This document shows, piece after piece, positions 36,701-44,017 of a stretch of DNA of 64,000 nucleotides. The first letter of the stretch is position 1, and every line of letters begins with the position of its first letter. The DNA lies in the NCBI GenBank assembly GCA_963977105.1, contig CAXBNI010000001.1:1426001-1490000 (forward strand), in the 5' to 3' direction. Under the pieces are notes generated by a model. It searched no databases, was not told the origin of the DNA, and saw only the letters and a program-made list of their open reading frames with translations. The position numbers were made by a program, and so were the translations under genes. This DNA is from UBA2705 sp963977105. Lineage in GTDB: Bacteria > Pseudomonadota > Alphaproteobacteria > Micavibrionales > Micavibrionaceae.

Positions 36701-37502
36701 GATAATAACTAAAACAGAGAAAGATCAAAACTTTGGATGTTGCCTGGACATGTTGTTCAATCACCTCACGGAAATCAACAAAAGACTCTTTGATCTACTT
36801 GAGGGCGATCTAACCTTAATCAAAAAAGCCTATCTAACTCACTGTAAATCGAGTCAAAATGCAGATTATAATGGGGCGACATTAAGCCGCATATTATCTG
36901 CAGACCCCGCATTTTTATCAGAAATTATTGAGCTCCAAGATTACAATAGTGAGTGGGCAAATGGTCGAGACTATTCATTCCTATGGAAACATGAAAATTG
37001 CGAAGCAATAGTAGAAATCGCCATTAAAAAAATCTTAAGAATAAACCTTTCAAAAGGATGTTTTTTAGGAAGCTATTTAGAGAAACTATTCTGTGCAAGA
37101 AGTAACACAGAGTGCTTACCTGAAATAAAAGAAAAGCAGGATAACTTTTTAAAAAACATAATCGAAGAAAAGTCATCCGATACAGATCTAATGAAATTAA
37201 TTTTCAATCTGATATCTGAATTTAAACCGGATAGGCGGGTGCAGTTCATCCAACTTTTTATTGATAATAACAATAATTACTCTGAGTTTGAGGCACTATC
37301 CTTTGAACCATCTCATTGGACTTACGGCGGAAGCGCCGTACCTCACTACCAAGCAAGGGTGGAGTATTGGTCAACGCTTTTACCCCTATTTAATACTACG
37401 GACCTCTTAGAGCATAAACTGTTTATTGAAAATACAATTCAAAGGCTTCGTGCCCGAGTAGAGCAAGAAAAAAAATCTGATTTCATGGAAGATATGGAGT
37501 AA
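33744..37502 (+). CDS. Large STAND-type NTPase with N-terminal nuclease-like domain (candidate defence protein)
   Basis: The 1252-residue protein is the element's main cargo. Residues 1-150 resemble a PD-(D/E)xK restriction-type nuclease: FQKLADSYIFKKGY, then GTPDSYF (Asp53) and LVFAEYTT (Glu67), although Thr replaces the usual catalytic Lys. Residues 185-360 form a P-loop NTPase: Walker A GSAGVGKS (209-216), Walker B LLLVDD (260-265), sensor Arg in ATVRDYAR (295) and GGNPRLA (349-355), the order seen in STAND ATPases. The remaining ~850 residues look helical and may be a repeat-type sensor. Effector-NTPase-sensor is the layout of Avs-like antiviral STAND proteins, and nSTAND3-type proteins look similar. 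The start at 33744 has GAGAG upstream. Codon use is AT-rich and foreign. Defence is inferred, not shown. Confidence 0.75.
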   Translation: MSKINQIQNALKGLDGGAFQKLADSYIFKKGYQNINPIGSALGSDKVRKGTPDSYFRQKNGKLVFAEYTTDQTNIVKKLKGDLEKCLDTTKTGIPLDEIEEIVFCHNSQLPLLDEQALYKTCKDNGIKIQVFGLESISFDLYQKHPSLAQDFLGISIDTGQILEPMEFVENVGKNKTSTPLDTDFHYREEELTEIQEKIEINELVILTGSAGVGKSRLALQALEAFKKTHDNYKLLVIYNKGPDLFEDIRSYFSEPGNFLLLVDDANRITQFDYIVDLIQKQRKDQKIKVIATVRDYARDKINNTAKALGNVSEVEIKPMNPEEIKGFIEAQYNINNSLYLNRISDIAGGNPRLAIMAAILAVKENSLKSIRDVSALYDEYFSSISSDLKELQDTHTLKVAGIISFFRAIDKSNTEAMELIQNVFGISSKDFWKSVEYLHEAEIVDVYEKEVVKISDQVFSTYLFYLCFFKERTLSFSLLLENFFPSQINKLKDAIYPCLNSFDFDQISEAIRNDVKKRWANCIEENNENDLHELIKAFWFLLQSDVLIYVRDNIAKIESQPIDLPSITFESANVTLNAYPLLEILARFNQESDESTFKTALDIVFLHIEKVPSAAPQFIKLMTNDFGFNRHSYQSEYLFQTILINALWGKTENGKNKLFSRLFIEVTSKYLKTRYDNHEGSNRTITIYKFELLPIEPVFNLRKVMWEGIFELYKTSNLRAYVSSAIRSYCGSGYYLSQKEIVKRDAESIIPFMETEFDPKDFSECLLVQKYHKLLKRKEILLTEKLSQKFLSDTYELYNMMSFNYSDVESDNTSDFDKIRKKRIKTYSISFGFEEYQTFIIKSNEILSLLEGSPDTHQIRSAVTQTFLFLSERDAALYEMVISEYIRTGNTLKLNQEQTLIDKLIGACGDQKALNILREAEYSFKNQWLFDYYRCLSLENVTQEAAKELLALYDEATPREIPHGYDHLLNYVEADKNIIAKVIGLIITKTEKDQNFGCCLDMLFNHLTEINKRLFDLLEGDLTLIKKAYLTHCKSSQNADYNGATLSRILSADPAFLSEIIELQDYNSEWANGRDYSFLWKHENCEAIVEIAIKKILRINLSKGCFLGSYLEKLFCARSNTECLPEIKEKQDNFLKNIIEEKSSDTDLMKLIFNLISEFKPDRRVQFIQLFIDNNNNYSEFEALSFEPSHWTYGGSAVPHYQARVEYWSTLLPLFNTTDLLEHKLFIENTIQRLRARVEQEKKSDFMEDME

Positions 37503-37522
37503 CATTCACCCTCAATTTAATA

Positions 37523-37558
37523 ATTTAAGCGCTTTTGCTAAACTTTAACCGCTTAAAT
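37523..37558. terminator. Possible hairpin between the STAND gene and rep
   Basis: A 9-bp perfect inverted repeat (37523-37531 with 37550-37558) with an 18-base loop separates two convergent genes. There is no clear T run, so termination is only plausible. Confidence 0.35.
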
Positions 37559-37571
37559 GGCTATCAGCGCA

Positions 37572-38774
37572 TCACTCAATAAACGAATAACGCTCTTCTA
37601 CTCGTCCAAACTTCTTATAGTACAAATCAGGATTTTGGCTGACCTTCGCTATAATATTTTCCTGCACTTGATCCATTATAGCGGGGAGCTCTGATAGGTC
37701 GCGCCCCATTGCCGCGATGCAGCCTATATAGTTCCCTGATATGCGCTCCATATAGCCCTTAATAATGTTTTCTCTATAGTCGCGAATGATACGTTTGCGA
37801 TCTGCACCGCTGATATAAGCACTTAAATCTGTTTTTGCTGCATCTATAGCTGTTTGCCAAAAACCAACTATAGGCCAGCGCGCTGTATTGGTATCTTCGT
37901 TAGGGGTCACATATTTAATTGCACCGAGTATAGAGACAACTATGTCGCCAGCTATAGTCTCAAATTCATCAAAGCGCTTACAATTCCACTTATCAAGCTC
38001 GCCCTTGCCTGCGCGCACCTCTATACGCCAAACAGTGCCAATTCCTATAGGCGTATCTATAGTGCTGTAAGCTATAGCTTCATCTATAGTGTTTTTATCT
38101 ATAGCGCCTCTATAGCCGCGCCATATATCTATCCAATAGCGCTTATTATGCGCCACCATCTCTTTGCTCTTGTTATAGATACCCACTTGGCGATTTGGCA
38201 TTTCACCAATGCGCGCACTTTCAACCAACTGACCTCGCGCGGCAACATGTGAGCCAATAAATTGGCGGGAGCTTCTGGCATGAGCGACAATGCATTTCGG
38301 GTCAGGTTCAAAGCTATCATAGGTGAGAAAATCAAAACAATAATCAAAACGGCTTATGCGCTCTTTAGGGAAGTTGATAACTTTACCTGTATCAGGATCA
38401 AGCGAAGATTCACCCGTTGCATTAAGCGCTTTGAGCGTATTGATAATTTGCTCTTTTACGCCGTGATAACCCTTAAGCGCTAAATTAAGGCTTTTAGCGG
38501 ATACGCGAATATTCCAACCATCTGATTTTTGTGAGTTAGAGACAGCCCAGACCTCGCCATCAATCCCCGTATCAAAGCGATAGGCATAACCGCCACTCAT
38601 CCCGCTCTCTGAGACCATGACGGGAAGCTTCCCCTCTCCTAGCTCGCAATAGACCTCTGAGCGTGATTGCTGGGCTTCCTTCTTGGCTTGTTCAAGTTGC
38701 ATTAAAATAGGTTGAGATATTGCGCCTTGAAAAGACATGTCGAGGCCGTCAAAATTTTGATATATCAGTTTCAT
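37572..38774 (-). CDS. rep: Rolling-circle-type replication initiation protein (Rep_trans-like)
   Basis: The 400-residue protein resembles replication initiation factors of the Rep_trans family, which nick an origin through a Tyr and start rolling-circle replication. Seen: ISRFDYCFDFLTYDSF near residue 140, RQVGIYNKSKEMVAHNKRYW near 200 and GTVWRIEVRAGKGELDKW near 255 (a Glu-x-Arg pattern). The ATG at 38774 is chosen because GGAG lies 6 bases upstream; the frame extends to 38825. Its 3' half holds ten CTATAG palindromes. In this element it would act on the excised circle. Confidence 0.8.
   Translation of the reverse strand: MKLIYQNFDGLDMSFQGAISQPILMQLEQAKKEAQQSRSEVYCELGEGKLPVMVSESGMSGGYAYRFDTGIDGEVWAVSNSQKSDGWNIRVSAKSLNLALKGYHGVKEQIINTLKALNATGESSLDPDTGKVINFPKERISRFDYCFDFLTYDSFEPDPKCIVAHARSSRQFIGSHVAARGQLVESARIGEMPNRQVGIYNKSKEMVAHNKRYWIDIWRGYRGAIDKNTIDEAIAYSTIDTPIGIGTVWRIEVRAGKGELDKWNCKRFDEFETIAGDIVVSILGAIKYVTPNEDTNTARWPIVGFWQTAIDAAKTDLSAYISGADRKRIIRDYRENIIKGYMERISGNYIGCIAAMGRDLSELPAIMDQVQENIIAKVSQNPDLYYKKFGRVEERYSFIE
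37774..38115. repeat. Cluster of ten CTATAG palindromes inside rep
   Basis: CTATAG begins at 37774, 37844, 37868, 37952, 38045, 38057, 38072, 38084, 38099 and 38110. The last six lie in 71 bases with spacings 12, 15, 12, 15 and 11. In the rep frame each is read xCT-ATA-Gxx or a similar phase that avoids TAG and favours the ATA Ile codon. They may be binding sites (iteron-like) for Rep or a regulator. Confidence 0.55.
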
Positions 38775-38830
38775 TTTGATCTCCATGTATGTGTAGGGGG
38801 GCGTGTTACAAAAAACGCCCCCCAAGGTTT

Positions 38831-39193
38831 TTATGCTGCATCATTTTGTTGTGGCCTGCGTCTGCGCCATGAGATCTCATAGCTGCCATCACCGTGCTTA
38901 AAGGCTGCTACATTTAATGGTTGTGGCAAACTCAAATCATCAATGGTGAGGCTTAAAAATTCGAGCAATGATCCATCGCTTTTCCGCTTACTCTTTTTCC
39001 ATGCTGCCCCGATGTCGATAGCGTCACCCGTCAGCGTGTCAGCATAGACAATATAATCAGGCGCATTTTCATTCGTTCTCATATTATCTAAGGCAAGCTT
39101 AATTTTCAGCTGAAAGCTGAGAGTTTTAACCTCGCCGTGTAGCTCTTCGTATGTGCCGTTATTATATGGTTTTAAATATCCAATTTTACTCAT
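38831..39193 (-). CDS. DUF736 family protein
   Basis: The 120-residue protein has the DUF736 pattern: IGYLKPYNNGTYEELHGEVKTLSFQLKIKL, NAPDYIVYADT, IGAAWKKS and LSLTIDDLSLPQPLNVAAF followed by DGSYEISWRR. This family is common on alphaproteobacterial plasmids and integrative elements; its function is unknown. The ATG at 39193 has AAGGAAA upstream. It lies 56 bases before rep and is probably cotranscribed with it. Confidence 0.85.
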   Translation of the reverse strand: MSKIGYLKPYNNGTYEELHGEVKTLSFQLKIKLALDNMRTNENAPDYIVYADTLTGDAIDIGAAWKKSKRKSDGSLLEFLSLTIDDLSLPQPLNVAAFKHGDGSYEISWRRRRPQQNDAA

Positions 39194-39270
39194 TTTATAA
39201 TTTTCCTTTTTAGTTTGATCGTTAATGTTGATATATGCTTCAAGCGCGCTTCGCGCAGAGACAGCCTTTA

Positions 39271-39374
39271 TTTTAAGAGCAACAAACAAGGCAAAGCTCG
39301 CCCGATGGCAACCCGTGGGATCACCATCGAGATTGCTCTTAAAACCCTCTAGATCGCTGTCAACTTTCTAGAGG
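39271..39374. repeat. Nested inverted repeats upstream of DUF736-rep
   Basis: A perfect 12-bp inverted repeat, TTTTAAGAGCAA (39271-39282) and TTGCTCTTAAAA (39333-39344), encloses a second one, CGATGG (39303-39308) and CCATCG (39324-39329). A third follows directly, CCTCTAGA (39346-39353) and TCTAGAGG (39367-39374). There is no T run, so these are not terminators. The position between the AlpA-like gene and DUF736-rep suits an operator or a replication origin. Confidence 0.5.
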
Positions 39375-39399
39375 TAAAACTGGTTAAAGTGGAATAGCC

Positions 39400-39585
39400 T
39401 TAATGTGGTTGAGCGGAATAGCTCTCAAGGCCTGATAGAAACCCCTCAAGATCATTCTTTAAAATGATCGTGCGCTTACCGTACTTTTTTGCAGGCAAGC
39501 AGCCTTTATTTATCGCTTCATAGAGCTTGGTGCGTCCAATGCCCGTTGCCGCGCAAACCTCGTCGATAGAAAATGATAACTGCAT
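39400..39585 (-). CDS. AlpA-like helix-turn-helix protein (probable excisionase/regulator)
   Basis: The 61-residue protein is a MerR/excisionase-type winged helix: SIDEVCAATGIGRTKLYEAINKGCLPAKKYGKRTIILKNDLEGFL. Such AlpA-type proteins regulate integrase genes or act as excision factors in P4-type elements. AAGGAG sits 6 bases before the ATG. It heads the leftward DUF736-rep block, separated by the inverted-repeat region. Confidence 0.88.
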   Translation of the reverse strand: MQLSFSIDEVCAATGIGRTKLYEAINKGCLPAKKYGKRTIILKNDLEGFLSGLESYSAQPH

Positions 39586-39722
39586 GTATGTCTCCTTATG
39601 ATTTATTGCGTATTCATTTGCGTCTCTAAAAAGATAATGACACTACAGAGGGAAGGAGCTCAAGCACTTCGGCCTGCAAATAAAGTCACTCAGGCGCGCT
39701 AAAAAATTGCAGGTATATGAAG

Positions 39723-40475
39723 TTATTTAGTTTTTTTGAATTTTCTCATAGCGGTCTCAAGATCTGACCTTGTTATTTTTTTATCTGCGGCTTTAAGCAA
39801 GTCATAAAGGACGTCCAAACAGAGAGATTTATACATTCCCTTTTTGCCATTACTCTCGCTATTTTCTATTTGCGAATCATCATTTTTAATCCAATCCCCC
39901 ATAGCAAAAGATGTTTGAGTATAATGCGGCCAAGATTTCGCCATAGAAGCAACCCATTCAACAAGAAACTTGCCTTTGATTTCAGCTTTATCATTCCCAA
40001 CGCTTTGGTTTGGCGCGTCTTCAGCCGCATCAATCAAGACATCTAAGAATTTATCAAACACCGAAATTGCTATACCACCGAGCACCTCTTCACTTTTATC
40101 CAATGTCACATAAGGGCTAAACATTTCTTGCATTCCCGTCCCCTCAGTTTCTTCAACTCTTTTTCTCAGAGCTTTATGAAACTTCGCGCGGCTCGTTCCA
40201 TACTCTTGAACAGCTCTATATCTGATTTGCACTTCCTTTAGAGATGATCCGTAATCATCCAAAAGCTTGTTTTGTTGTTTGGGCGTTATACGATCGGAGT
40301 TCATATCAATGGCATTAAGGTAACTGACAGAAGAATACTTAACCCGCTCTATAAAATATTCTATTTTATCTGCATCTTTAGTTCTCAAGCGCTCACAGAT
40401 AGAATGTAAAAATTCATCTGGATAAGCGGCATCAATTTGTGCAACAATCTTAATATGGTTTGGCCCAACATACAT
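39723..40475 (-). CDS. Hypothetical protein of the element (250 aa)
   Basis: The product is unrecognised. It is a soluble, mostly helical protein without Cys clusters, signal peptide or membrane segments. A Lys/Arg-rich C-terminus (KKITRSDLETAMRKFKKTK) may bind nucleic acid. It is the cargo gene nearest attR and could be a second accessory or defence function; nothing ties it to the STAND gene at the other end. The region before it contains only a weak AAAGAG ribosome site. Confidence 0.65.
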   Translation of the reverse strand: MYVGPNHIKIVAQIDAAYPDEFLHSICERLRTKDADKIEYFIERVKYSSVSYLNAIDMNSDRITPKQQNKLLDDYGSSLKEVQIRYRAVQEYGTSRAKFHKALRKRVEETEGTGMQEMFSPYVTLDKSEEVLGGIAISVFDKFLDVLIDAAEDAPNQSVGNDKAEIKGKFLVEWVASMAKSWPHYTQTSFAMGDWIKNDDSQIENSESNGKKGMYKSLCLDVLYDLLKAADKKITRSDLETAMRKFKKTK

Positions 40476-40775
40476 TAATTTTACTCTTTAGAACTTTTTA
40501 AATAGCTGGGGGCATTCTTACATTTTCTTTGTCTCAAGGGAAGAAAATGCTATTGTTTACAAACGAATACAGGTGAACAAGCAAGGAATATAACCTATTC
40601 CCTGAAAGGGAACGGGGGCAAGATTAGGGGCAACCTAAAATTTCAAAAATATTTTCTCAATGTATTACAGATAGATATCCGCCAAGTTCTATTTCTGCCG
40701 GGGCGCCATATTCCCACAATGAAAATTCTGTGATATAAACCTCCTAAATAAGAATAATATAAAGGGGAGAATCAT
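40476..40775. other. Gene-free end of the element and hutU leader
   Basis: This 300-base stretch holds copies of the arm-type motif (TGGGGGCA at 40507, CGGGGGCA at 40613, TAGGGGCA at 40625), a small inverted repeat TTCCCT/AGGGAA (40598-40612), the attR-like core (40686-40708), and after that the hutU leader with a GGGGAG ribosome site. No open frame of note is present. Confidence 0.6.
40686..40708 (+). repeat. attR core (degenerate tRNA-Arg 3' end)
   Basis: This 23-base segment matches the tRNA-Arg 3' end (32179-32202) at 21 positions, including TCTGCCGGG and GCGCCA. Decay is expected because this copy no longer encodes tRNA. It sits 68 bases before hutU. Confidence 0.6.
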
Positions 40776-42473
40776 ATGTCCGCCAAGGCTGAATTAGCAA
40801 CAAACACCCGTAACATCAAAGCATCACATGCCCTGCAGCCTTCAACCAAAGCGGGCTGGTTGACGGAAGCACCGATCCGTATGTTGATGAATAATTTGGA
40901 TTCAGAGGTCGCGGAAAACCCGAACGAACTTGTCGTCTATGGCGGCATTGGCCGCGCGGCGCGGGACTGGGCGTGTTATGATAAAATCATTGAAACCCTG
41001 ACCAACCTTGATAAAGACGAAACCATGCTTGTCCAGTCAGGTAAACCCGTGGGCGTCTTTAAAACCCATGAAAATGCCCCTCGGGTTTTGATCGCTAATT
41101 CAAACCTTGTCCCGCATTGGGCGAATTGGGATCACTTCCATGAGCTCGACCAAAAAGGTCTGATGATGTACGGGCAAATGACCGCAGGGTCATGGATATA
41201 TATTGGCTCGCAAGGCATTGTGCAGGGCACATATGAAACCTTTGTTGAGGCAGGGCGTCAGCATTATGCTGGCAAGCTGCAAGGCAAATGGATTTTAACT
41301 GGCGGGCTTGGCGGCATGGGCGGAGCGCAGCCCTTAGCTGCAACGATGGCAGGCGCATCAATGCTCGCCGTTGAATGCAACCCCGAAAGCATCCGTAAAC
41401 GCCTAGAGACCAAATATTTAGATGTACAAACCGATAGCCTTGATGAGGCGATCAGCTTAATCGAGGCCGCCCATAAAGGCGGCAAAGTCATTTCTGTTGG
41501 CTTACTTGGTAACGCCGCCGATATTTTCCCTAAAATTGCTGTGCGCGCCAAAGACGACCCTCGTTTTCGCCCTGATATGGTGACAGACCAGACCAGTGCG
41601 CATGACCCGCTTAATGGTTACCTACCACAGGGCTGGAGCTTAGAGCACGCCGATAAAATGCGCGCCCAAGACCCAAAAGCCGTGATTAAAGCGGCAAGCG
41701 AATCTATGACTATCCATGTACAGGCGATGATTGATTTGCAAAGCATGGGCATTCCGACGTTTGACTATGGCAATAATATTCGCCAAGTCGCCAAGGATGA
41801 AGGACTTGAAAACGCGTTTGATTTCCCTGGCTTTGTGCCTGCGTATATTCGACCGCTTTTTTGCCGCGGCATTGGGCCGTTCCGCTGGGCGGCGCTTTCT
41901 GGCGACCCCGAAGATATTTATAAAACCGACCAAAAGGTCAAAGAGCTTATCCCCGATAATCCGCATCTGCATAACTGGCTTGATATGGCGCGGGAGAAAA
42001 TCAGCTTCCAAGGCCTGCCTGCGCGTATATGCTGGGTTGGCCTCGGGCAGCGTGCGATGCTCGGCAAAGCGTTTAATGATATGTACGCCAAAGGCGAGCT
42101 GAAAGCCCCTGTCGTGATTGGGCGTGACCATCTCGATTCAGGATCAGTCGCTAGCCCAAACCGCGAAACCGAAGCGATGAAAGATGGCAGCGATGCGGTC
42201 TCTGACTGGCCTTTGCTTAATGCGCTGCTCAACACTGCAGGCGGCGCGACATGGGTATCATTGCATCATGGCGGCGGCGTTGGCATGGGCTTCTCGCAGC
42301 ATAGCGGCATGGTGATTGTCGCCGACGGCACAGATGACGCACGTAAACGCTTAGAAAACGTTCTGACCAATGACCCCGCAACAGGGGTGATGCGTCACGC
42401 CGATGCAGGATACCAAGACGCGATTGACTGCGCCAAAGAACAAAACCTCCACCTCCCCATGATTAACGGATAA
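40776..42473 (+). CDS. hutU: Urocanate hydratase
   Basis: HutU adds water to urocanate to make imidazolonepropionate, using tightly bound NAD+. The 565-residue protein has the GGLGGMGGAQPLAA NAD-binding loop near residue 170, ECNPESI, DQTSAHDPLNGYLP, and the active-site region FCRGIGPFRW with its conserved Cys near 365. Length is typical. It is the first gene of the hut cluster, 5 bases before hutH, and a GGGGAG ribosome site precedes the ATG. Confidence 0.98.
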   Translation: MSAKAELATNTRNIKASHALQPSTKAGWLTEAPIRMLMNNLDSEVAENPNELVVYGGIGRAARDWACYDKIIETLTNLDKDETMLVQSGKPVGVFKTHENAPRVLIANSNLVPHWANWDHFHELDQKGLMMYGQMTAGSWIYIGSQGIVQGTYETFVEAGRQHYAGKLQGKWILTGGLGGMGGAQPLAATMAGASMLAVECNPESIRKRLETKYLDVQTDSLDEAISLIEAAHKGGKVISVGLLGNAADIFPKIAVRAKDDPRFRPDMVTDQTSAHDPLNGYLPQGWSLEHADKMRAQDPKAVIKAASESMTIHVQAMIDLQSMGIPTFDYGNNIRQVAKDEGLENAFDFPGFVPAYIRPLFCRGIGPFRWAALSGDPEDIYKTDQKVKELIPDNPHLHNWLDMAREKISFQGLPARICWVGLGQRAMLGKAFNDMYAKGELKAPVVIGRDHLDSGSVASPNRETEAMKDGSDAVSDWPLLNALLNTAGGATWVSLHHGGGVGMGFSQHSGMVIVADGTDDARKRLENVLTNDPATGVMRHADAGYQDAIDCAKEQNLHLPMING

Positions 42474-42478
42474 AGACC

Positions 42479-44014
42479 ATGTTTGATTTTGAATTAAAGG
42501 CAGGCACATTAACCCTGCATGATTTACGCCGTATATACCGCGAACCTGTGCGTCTAAGCTTATCTGCCGATGCAAAAAGCCGCATTGCAGCAGGCCGCCA
42601 AGTTGTTAAAGATGTGCTTAATTCAGGCGATACGGTCTATGGCATCAACACAGGCTTTGGTAAGCTCGCCAAAAAGCGCGTCAGCACAGAACTACTTGAA
42701 AAGCTGCAGAAGAACTTGATTTTGTCGCATTGTACTGGCGCAGGTTACACGCTTTATGATGAAATTACGCGTATCATCATGGTGCTGAAAATCAACTGTA
42801 TGGCGCAGGGCTTTTCAGGCGTGCGCCCTGAACTGATTGACGGGTTGATTACATTGTTAAACAAAGAAATTTACCCCTGCATCCCTGCAAAGGGCTCCGT
42901 TGGTGCATCAGGCGACCTTGCACCGCTTGCCCATATGAGCGCAGTGTTATTGGGCTATGGCGAAGTGCGTGTGGACGGCAAAGTTCTTTCTGCCAAAGAG
43001 GGCTTAGCATTAGCGGGCCTACAGCCTATGACCCTCGCCCCGAAAGAGGGGCTTGCCTTAATTAACGGTACGCAGGTATCCACCGCCCTCGCCCTGCGCG
43101 GGCTATTCGCGATAGAAAACTGCTTTGCGGGCGCGGTTGTCGCTGGTGCATTAAGCGTTGAAGCCGCCAAAGGCAGCCCCGCCCCGTTTCGCGCTGAAAT
43201 TCATGCCGTACGCGGGCAGCAGCCGCAAATTGACGTTGCCGCAACATATCGCACCCTATTAGATGATAGCGACGTACGTGAATCGCACAAAGACTGCGAC
43301 CGCGTACAAGACCCTTACTGCCTGCGCTGTATTCCGCAGGTAATGGGCGCGTGTTTAAGCACCATCCGCCATGCCGCAGATGTGTTGGAGGTCGAATCCA
43401 ATGCCGTCACCGATAATCCGCTTGTCTTCCAAGACACGGGTGAGATCCTCTCTGGCGGTAATTTTCACGCCGAGCCTGTCGGCATGGTCGCCGATGCGCT
43501 TGCCACCGCGATTGCTGAAATTGGCAGCATATCAGAGCGCCGCACCGCGATGTTAATTGATGATAACCAAAGCAATCTTCCTGCTTTTTTGATTGAGGAT
43601 GCAGGGGTTAATTCAGGCTTTATGATCGCCCACGTTACGGCAGCTGCGCTCACAAGCGAAAACAAGCAAAACGCTTACCCTGCCGTGGTCGATTCTATCC
43701 CGACATCAGCGGGGCAAGAAGACCATGTCAGCATGGCAACCCACGGCGCAAGGCGCTTGGTCAAAATGAGTGAGAATGCCGCCGTGATTGTCGGTATTGA
43801 GCTGCTTGCCGCGGTGCAGGGGCTTGAATTTCATCGCCCGTTAAAATCATCTACGCCACTCGAAGAAGTCATCGCGCTTGTCCGCAGCCACGTGGCAAAC
43901 TTAACCGAAGACCGTTTCTTTGCCCCTGATATAGAAGCCGCCCGTAAAATTATCAAAGGTGATGATTTAATGCGCTATAGCCAAAATATCCTGCCGTCAT
44001 TTGCGGGGCGTTAA
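42479..44014 (+). CDS. hutH: Histidine ammonia-lyase
   Basis: HutH removes ammonia from L-histidine to make urocanate. The 511-residue protein has the MIO-forming Ala-Ser-Gly triad in GSVGASGDLAPLAHMS near residue 143, plus YGINTGFGKLA, the QDPYCLRC region and NDNPLVF-like TDNPLVF downstream. Length matches the family. It lies between hutU (5-base gap) and hutG (3-base gap), so the three are surely one operon. Confidence 0.98.
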   Translation: MFDFELKAGTLTLHDLRRIYREPVRLSLSADAKSRIAAGRQVVKDVLNSGDTVYGINTGFGKLAKKRVSTELLEKLQKNLILSHCTGAGYTLYDEITRIIMVLKINCMAQGFSGVRPELIDGLITLLNKEIYPCIPAKGSVGASGDLAPLAHMSAVLLGYGEVRVDGKVLSAKEGLALAGLQPMTLAPKEGLALINGTQVSTALALRGLFAIENCFAGAVVAGALSVEAAKGSPAPFRAEIHAVRGQQPQIDVAATYRTLLDDSDVRESHKDCDRVQDPYCLRCIPQVMGACLSTIRHAADVLEVESNAVTDNPLVFQDTGEILSGGNFHAEPVGMVADALATAIAEIGSISERRTAMLIDDNQSNLPAFLIEDAGVNSGFMIAHVTAAALTSENKQNAYPAVVDSIPTSAGQEDHVSMATHGARRLVKMSENAAVIVGIELLAAVQGLEFHRPLKSSTPLEEVIALVRSHVANLTEDRFFAPDIEAARKIIKGDDLMRYSQNILPSFAGR

Positions 44015-44017
44015 GCC

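Larger units (their letters stand above)
32179..40708. mobile_element. Integrated genetic element in tRNA-Arg(CCG)
   Basis: About 8.5 kb between the tRNA-Arg 3' end and a degenerate copy of it at 40686-40708. It carries a P4-type integrase beside the tRNA, a large STAND-type NTPase, a rolling-circle-type Rep, a DUF736 protein, an AlpA-like regulator and an unknown gene. The NTPase gene is plainly more AT-rich than the chromosome around it. Host metabolism genes (DUF1523 on one side, hut operon on the other) flank it. No relaxase, coupling protein, capsid or terminase gene is present, so it is an integrative element that would need help to transfer. Boundaries rest on an imperfect att pair. 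Confidence 0.8.

Noticed and set aside
37201..37290. Frameshift near the 3' end of the STAND gene
   Set aside because: The frame is open and its codon use is consistent to the stop at 37502.
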